Positions 57,131 through 64,000 of a stretch of 64,000 bases of DNA are shown piece after piece. A program made the translations under genes and the position numbers. Origin of the DNA: Sialis fuliginosa (taxonomy: Eukaryota > Arthropoda > Insecta > Megaloptera > Sialidae). Under the pieces are notes generated by a model that made no database searches, was not told where the DNA came from, and was given only the letters and a program-made list of their open reading frames with translations. Location of the stretch: positions 33,389,001 to 33,453,000 of the forward strand of contig OY540813.1 of NCBI GenBank assembly GCA_961205875.1. Direction: 5' to 3'. Each line of letters begins with the position of its first letter. Position 1 is the stretch's first letter.

Positions 57131-58582
57131 GTTAAAAATTGTAAAAATTGAACCCCTGTTGACCCCCGCCATTAGAGTTGGAATGTTGAAATTTTTTTTT
57201 ATTGAAGACTATTTTGCTTAATTTACCTTTATAACTAAAGTAACTATGTAGATAAACAAATCAAAAACCCACCCTCGTCCCCCTCTTACGATATTAGGTG
57301 TTGAATATCGACATTTTTATTTGAACTGAATATTATTTTGTCCGAATATATCATAAAAAGTTTTATCGATAAAAATATGAAAATTTAAAACATTTACATC
57401 TCTTAGGGGTTGAATTATCGAAAATGCTATTTGTCTTGTAGAATATTTGTACCATGTTTCATTCGAGTGAATACAAACAATTTTTTTTCACATATAAACT
57501 TTTCCACCCTCTTGAATTTTGGTAAATGCTTAAATACGTGTTTCATTATTGTACATATTATTTATTTTAAGTTTCAAATAAATCCGACCAGAATTTTTTT
57601 TCCATAATAACTTTTACACCCAGGGCCGTAACTACCACCGGGGCAACCGGGGCTATGTCCAGGGGGCCCCGAAAAAGGAAGGTGTTTTTTTACTAAATCG
57701 GATTTAAAAAGTTTTCAGTTAAACTCATTTTGATTCAACACGGAGAAATTTTTTCAAAAACAAAAACTCAAAAAAAAATTGTTTAATACATTTATAGAAT
57801 TATCTTTAGTGCCATCGCATAGTATATAAAAAGTCCCTCTACCATTTGTTACTCACAAGATATCAACGAGTCAATTTTTATTTTTAAATGTGTTTTTTAG
57901 CCGTTTGATTAGGAACTGTCACACTTACATACATATTTGTAATCTTAAGGAATATCTTTCCCCAAAATTTTATTAAAATCGATTTTATTGTTCGTTGTAA
58001 ATAGGTTCTGTAATAAAATTATAAGATTTAAAAAAAAATTGTTTTATAGGGAAATAACATGATTTTTTTTATTTTTGCAATCCGGCCAATAGAGATATTT
58101 AAAAAAAATATACACGAAAAACCATAAAAATGGTTGTTTTTTCAACAAGGTAAAAAAAAATTCGCTCATATTACTACATTATAAATCGAGTTTTATGCAG
58201 TTCGATATAAGAATTATTGTTAGTGTTTTCAAAAAATATATATACTGGTGTAGTTTTCATTGTTTACAAAAAATATTAATAATTAAAATTTGAAAGCATT
58301 CACATTTTTATGGAAAAACTTTTTTTTTCGAAAATAGTCACATACTTCAAAATTGTTCAAAAAAAATTGTATATATCGATCACCTGCTGCCCCGGGGCCT
58401 CTGAGCCTCTAGTTACGGCTCTGTTTACACCCCCTTTTACCCCTATAGGGATTGAATTTCGAAAAATCCTTTCTTAGTGGATGTTTACATCATAAAAGAA
58501 GACTTCCCGAAATTACATATTTCTATATCCAAGGGTTTTGACTCAGCGATGATGAATCAGTCAGTCAGTCAGGACATGTTAT
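57131..58582 (-). repeat. Family N copy 2, interrupted by a hAT element
   Basis: Minus-strand N running from GTCCTGACTGACTGACTGAT near 58575 down to about 57131. The hAT at 57621-58423 sits in the AACTTTTACACC motif that is intact near 52828. Confidence 0.8.
57621..58423. mobile_element. hAT element with perfect 8-bp target duplication
   Basis: TTTACACC occurs at 57613-57620 and 58424-58431. Ends CAGGGCCGTAACTA and CAGAGCCGTAACTA (inverted), then G/C-rich GGGGC blocks. 803 bp, AT-rich body, no transposase. Terminal CAG and 8-bp duplication fit hAT. Confidence 0.93.
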
Positions 58583-58590
58583 ATTATTAG

Positions 58591-59188
58591 GTCAAATATG
58601 TTCCGGGACAACAAAAAAATACGTAACTTTTGTCTGAAACATTTTTTTGTATTCGGGGTAGATGGCGCTGTAATTGCTGTCCGAAAAGACAAATTTTGTA
58701 AGAGAAAGTCCCGAGTAAAACAACAAACGGCTATGCTATGGTAGTGGTGCGGCCGTGGTGTGGCCATGTTTTTTTTACAAACAAACCTAGTGCTGCCGTG
58801 GTGCAGACGACCCGGCCGTAAACTGGCCGCACCACAATCATAGCACGGCTGACCACGACCATAGTACGGCCGTTTGTTTTTTTACTTGGGAATTTCTCTT
58901 ACAAAATTTGTCTTTTCGGACAGCAATTACAGCGCCATCTGTAATGTTTCAAACAAAAGTTACGTATTTTTTTACCCAAAATCCGAACCTGCAATAAAAA
59001 TTGAAGGTTTCAATATAAGATAACAAAGTTGCCCCCTCCCCCACCCCCTGTGGGGGGGTGATGGGGGGTTGTGTTTGGAGTAGTTGAATAGCTTTTTCAA
59101 AAATATAGAACACGTATTTTTTTTGTTTTTTGATGTTGTATATACCATTCGAAATATTCGACCGTCCCGGAACATATTTGACACCCTG
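58591..59188. mobile_element. TA-type foldback, left end truncated
   Basis: GTCAAATATGTTCCGGGAC at the left is inverted at the right, where it continues to CACCCTG before TA. Arms share AGATGGCGCTGTAATTGCTG and TTACGTATTTTTTT. The tips are GC-rich with repeated CGGCCG motifs (58745-58870). The right arm has an extra ~180 bp including a C-rich/G-rich hairpin near 59030-59070. Confidence 0.75.
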
Positions 59189-60809
59189 TATTTTTAAGAG
59201 ACTCTGAACTTATATAAATAGTATAGGTATAGTTATGTTAAATAAATAAAAAATACTAAATCTAATTGTTTTTTAAAATGAAATGTTTCCAAGTTATAAA
59301 TCCAGCTTGATTTTTTGCGCTACATGTTCTACTTGAAAATTATGTTTCTTGAACAAACTTTTACAAAACATTTCTATTTATAACTTACCAATGAAAAGCT
59401 CTTTTATTTCACCATTTATTCTTTTCATTTGAAATAATTATTTTGCGGTAATCATAATTTTTCTTACATTTTCTTTATAACTGCTTCATCAATGTATTAA
59501 TCATATTACTTGTTGTCTCATTGTTATCTTTAATATACAACTACATATTTTATTTGTCCTTTATTTTAATTTCAATAAAGATATAAATATTTTCTTATTT
59601 TCATTTCAGAAATTTTTCATATATCTCACAAATTTCCGTATTAACCCATTACTTCCCGACTTTTTATTTCTTCGAATCTTTTGGCCATGTTCTCAATTAT
59701 TGTTGAAAATATGACCAAAAAGATAAATTCAATACAAAATATAATAATAATCAATCAGTACTAGATTATTGCCATAAGTTTCCAGTGTCATATTTATAGA
59801 ATAGCACATTTTAACGACGACAGTCTGTACCTGGATTTATATTTGAAATGTATTGATATTATTTTACTTTATTTACACTTTCATAAGTAATATTATAATA
59901 TTACTATATATATATAGTTTCGTCAATTTAAAAACACTTTACTGAGTGGAAAAAAAATTAACTATGAAAGTCGGCTAGCTGGCATAGAACACGATTACTC
60001 TAAAAGGGTTGTAATTTGTCATTGAATGAACTCTAGAGATGTCTATGAAATTTATTGTAAGTAGTGAGAGTTGAACTACATATTAGTAATGTAAATCAAA
60101 CGAACAACGTTATTGTGTCAGAGGAAGCAAATTTAAAATATGATGTCGTATAAATAGGACACTGGGAAGTTATGGGTTAATAAACGTATGAAAGGTTTTG
60201 AGAAACTAGGATGAAGAAATTGCACTGACAGACAGTCATTTTGCTGCAGGGTAGATAACAACTTTTCTAGGGTAATATGGGCAGAATTCAAAAATGACCA
60301 TCATTTTGCTCAATCAGCTCTTGTTTTCGAGATATTGCAAAAAAAACGTTTTTTTTCGATATACAAACATTCAAAAACGCAAATAATTTTTTTAAATCAA
60401 ATACGTCAACCAAAGATCATTCGTAATGTAACTATTGAACTAAAAAACCCTAAATTACATAAAGTTATTCCCTTCGAAAATCATGTTATATACGAAGAAA
60501 ATCGATTATTTAGCTAAAATTCGGCCATTTTCGAAATTCAAAACAAAAATTTGCAAAAAATAATATTTTTTATAATATAGGTAATATAGGACTCTACGCC
60601 TCTACTACTTAAGAAATACCATATAAAACAATGGTATATTCATTTAAGATAATAATATATGCAGAAAGCAACATATATTGTTTTTATTATTATTATTATT
60701 AATTAAAATAGAATTTTTTGAAAAAAAAATCCGGTTCCGGACGGATTTTTTTTGTCAATTCCGGCGATTCCGGTTCCGGCTAGAATTGACAAAAGTACAG
60801 ACACTAATA
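59189..60809. other. Long spacer, no gene recognised
   Basis: AT-rich. CCGGTTCCGGACGG...CCGGCGATTCCGG at 60730-60780 is related to 34450-34520. No credible exon. Confidence 0.55.
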
Positions 60810-60952
60810 GATTTTTCGAAATAGTTTATGTCCTTCCTTAGGATGCAAGCTATCTCCCTACCAAATTTCATCAAAATCGGTTGAGCGGTTTAGTCGTAAA
60901 AATGTAAAAAAACTATTAGACACTTTCGTATTTATAATAATATTAGTATGGA
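60810..60952 (-). mobile_element. Helitron family B, 5' fragment
   Basis: Minus strand begins TCCATACTAATATTATTATAAA and shares GATTTTGATGAAATTTGG and GGGAGATAGCTTGCATCC with 9398-9588. The 3' CTAG end is missing. Confidence 0.7.
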
Positions 60953-61941
60953 TTCGTTGTTATATTTTAACAAATCTACTCGAGTTAATATCATTGTCTT
61001 TATATTACTAAAAATTATACTTTTGAAACATATAGGTCCAGTGTAATGTTATTAGTTACTAGTTGTTACATTACAATGATCATAACTAAATTACAAAATA
61101 TGTAGATTGTATATAAGCACCAGATAGTTCAATAAGATGGCAGTCGAATTCAAGGTGTCTTGGAGTAAGTAAGTAATATTTTTTATAGTGTTGAGTTATC
61201 ATATAAATTATAAAGTTTACAATACCGACAACACTGTAATACAAGCTGCGGCCAAAGCATTTTGGAGTAGTCAAATTTTAGTATAAATATTGTAATAATT
61301 GTTAAAGTATAAATGTTGTAAATTAGTATTGTATAATTGTTGGAATTTAATACACTATAATTATTAAATTCAAGGTATGTTAAATATAATTATTATTTTG
61401 GTAATATATTCTGTGAAAATTATATTATTTGATGCTTCCATGTCCTGTGGTCTCTAATTACCTTTTTAATTAAAAAATGAAAATTATAAATTATTTTGAG
61501 TACTTTAAAAACGTTACACTAGTATATTTTATACACCATAATTGGCATTTAAATACATCAGCCGATTATTTTTAAAGTGACCTAACTCCATTTATGTTTA
61601 AACTGAGATATTAAAGAGTTTGCGTTTCAATAAAATTAAAAATATACGTGTAAGATATCAATGTGCCACATTGATTAATTGTTTCTAAGGGAGTTAAATT
61701 TATAATTACTATTAAAATAACCCCAATTAAAATCAATAATATGTGTTTTTTTACCACAAATGGAGTTAGGCCACTTTCAAAATCAACAATTACGTTTGTT
61801 ATTAATTTAAAAGAACTCAACTCCATTTGTAGTTAGTTAATATGCTTCAAATTGAAAAAAAAACAAACACTCATTTTAATTTATATTATTTCTTTATAAC
61901 TCTTAAAAAATTATACAATTCAGGAAATCTAAGTATATATA
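60953..61941. other. Spacer, no gene recognised
   Basis: AAATGGAGTTAGGCCACTTTC-like phrases (61575, 61760) recur at 62615 and 62780, hinting at an older repeat that the next foldback entered. Confidence 0.5.
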
Positions 61942-62605
61942 CAGGGTGATTTTTTAATCTTGAGATTGTTTAATGTCTGGAAAACTATGGATTTTTAGGG
62001 AAAATATTTGGTACAAAAGTTTCAGGATTTAGAAAGGCAAAATCAATGGAGGTAACAATTTTGACCTTGAGTGGAGGTTTGAAGGTAATTTTGGGGTCAA
62101 CAAATTTTTTTCAAAGGAAATATTTTTTTTAAAAAAGATTCGTATTTTGCAGAAAAAAAGAAACAACTTTTGTGCGAGAAGTTTTATAAAAAATTTCAAT
62201 TTTAACATAATTTTGTTTATTTTGTAACATTAAATAAAAATTTTTGCGTTAAAAAAATTATTTTTCTAAATTGCATTTTTTCTCAAACATTTAAGATAAT
62301 AATTTCAAAATTTTGATCACAAAAAAATTTTTTTGATGTAAAAAAAAATAAAAAATTACGTTAAAATTGAAGTTTTAAAAAAAAACTTCTCTGACAAAAG
62401 TTGTTTCTATTTTTTTGCAAAACACAAATCTCCAAAAAAATAACAGTTTCTATTTAAATAAAAATTTCTGGCTCCAAAATGACCTTAAAACCTCCACTCA
62501 AGGCCAAAATTGTTACCCCGCCAAATCCTAAAACTTTTGTACCAAACATTTTCCGTAAAAAGCTTTAGTTTTCCAGCTATTGTGATAAATTAACAATATT
62601 ATCAA
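61942..62605. mobile_element. TA-type foldback, right tip eroded
   Basis: CAGGGTGATTTTTTAATC after TA (61940-61941). Arms share GGTACAAAAGTTTCAGGATT and TTTTGACCTTGAGTGGAGGT with their complements near 62470-62570. The right CCCTG tip is not recognisable. Confidence 0.75.
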
Positions 62606-63450
62606 TACTGAAGTGGACCACTTTCAAAATAAACTTTTTAACTTTAAATTAAGTGTAAAAATTAATGTGTCAAAATTTTTTTTCCTTGGAATATATTTAA
62701 CCAAAAATTGTTTTTTATGATAGATTACTTCTAATTATACACGTTACTACAGTCAACAAAAAAAAATTAAAAATGTTGTTAGGCCACTTTCAAAATAAAC
62801 GGCTCACATATTCTCAGCTGAAATCACATTTTAGATAAGAAAACTCCGTCATTACAATTTATTTAATAGTAAGAAAAGTAACGACATGTGTAATGATAGT
62901 AAACATTAGACCATAATTTTATTATTGTGTGTACGCACGAATATTCAAAAGCAAAATAAAGGGGGGACTTAATGATAAACCATACGAGCTAGAGATGTAA
63001 TTACAACACAAAGATGGCAATATATGTAATTAAAAGGCCTGATACGCTATATCCCAGGTACTTGACACCTTTCTACTAAAATTTAATATTCGTGGCAGAG
63101 ATGCCAACACAAGAATACCTAATGTTTTCATAAAACGTAAAATCAGTTTTATTGCAGTGTTTCTAAACAAGTGGTTGCCTTTTTGAAGCCGTTCTATTTG
63201 GTACGTTTTATCTTTTAATTTAATATATGTGAATATATTATTAGGAACTATTTTAGAAATGAGATAAGAGACAGGTATGTCTCGTTCTCGTTCTATTATC
63301 GTCCTCATTTTTTTTGCGTATGTACATTGATAAAATGCGCATTATATCATATATTTCTTTATATACCCACTTTAAAGTTTACATTTTCTGAAAGAGGACA
63401 TTACAACCTCCATATTATCTTAGTTTAACATAGATTGGTTTTAATTTTCA
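62606..63450. other. Spacer, no firm gene
   Basis: A 92-codon ATG frame on the minus strand (63030-63308) shows no recognisable domain. The sequence has no paralog here. Confidence 0.45.
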
Positions 63451-64000
63451 TCTATATATATAAAAATGAATGTTCGTTTGTGTGTGGCTTATAGACTCGG
63501 GAGTTACTGAACCGATTTCAATGCGGTTTTCACCAATAGTCAGATAATTTTTACGAGCAGTATCGTGGATAATAATATTTTATGAATTTTATGATTTTAT
63601 GATTAAACAGAATCTTTTGCACAGCGTCTTTTGTTTCTATGATGTCAGAGCATAGAACTGTCATTTATATAAAAACACAGTAGCTATGGAATATAAGACG
63701 CTGAAAACAATTACTGTATGTGAATGTCAGTTTGAATCATGATACCTACAAATATATATCTTTCCACCATGAGTTTGAATGAAAAAATATGCATTTTACA
63801 ATATAAATAAACGGATTTTTATAAATTACAATCAAGAACTTCCAAGAAAGGTAACCTATTTATTTATTTTTGATTTTCATACAAATTATAAGATAAAACC
63901 TGGTGTTTCCTGGGAGAAAATATAATTTCACACGATTTTTTCAATAACTACTGAATGGATTTTATTCCGGTTTTCACTAATGGATAGGTTAAGTTTAGGT
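63451..64000 (+). mobile_element. Helitron-like 5' end, cut by window
   Basis: Starts TCTATATATATAAAAATGAA after A, then TGTGTGTGGCTTATAGACTC and AATGCGGTTTTCACCAATAG (63520-63539). The 3' end lies beyond the window. A TC start with this AT-rich opening is typical of arthropod Helitrons. Confidence 0.6.

Noticed and set aside
63030..63308. 92-codon ATG frame on the minus strand
   Set aside because: No recognised motif or codon bias; kept only as an observation.

Overview
The window looks like AT-rich nuclear DNA of an arthropod, most likely an insect. The evidence is a Ty3/gypsy retrotransposon, hAT, piggyBac-like and Helitron ends, many long inverted-repeat (foldback) elements, and no bacterial-style gene density. 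I cannot name the species. I find no convincing host protein-coding gene and no functional RNA gene. The only long intact coding region is the pol gene of an LTR retrotransposon cut by the left edge (2-3145), followed by its polypurine tract and 3' LTR (to 3779).

The remaining ~60 kb is a layered mosaic of mobile elements. Families were defined by comparing the window with itself and given working letters. A: Helitron with CTAG 3' end (25889-26830 minus, 27536-28426 plus, 43224-44006 plus, 3' fragment 19640-19792). B and C: two other short Helitron-type families. H and T: two related families that begin TTTTTAGGGTTCCG-like, end in a hairpin plus a CTTGGCCG-like tail, and carry ~285-289 bp internal tandem units (best copies 20922-21912 and 21908-23308). 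E, F, G, M, N, P, Q: interspersed families without assigned superfamily.

Several insertions have intact target duplications and can be checked against an uninterrupted paralog in the same window. These are a piggyBac-like MITE at 6218-8057 (TTAA), a larger piggyBac-like element at 45281-47253 (TTAA, with a broken transposase relic), a hAT element at 36221-37370 (GTCATATG) and a hAT element at 57621-58423 (TTTACACC).

Foldback elements dominate. They include TA-flanked elements starting CAGGGT or CACTGC (6367-7635, 49237-50409, 51185-52362, 58591-59188, 61942-62605), TTA-flanked palindromes (14410-16046, 48597-49079, 55907-57127), and one whose arms are made of 21-bp tandem repeats (31695-32589). 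The 55907-57127 palindrome carries a tRNA-like pol III promoter in each arm. Regions listed as 'no gene recognised' are AT-rich spacer in which I see neither coding sequence nor a paralog.
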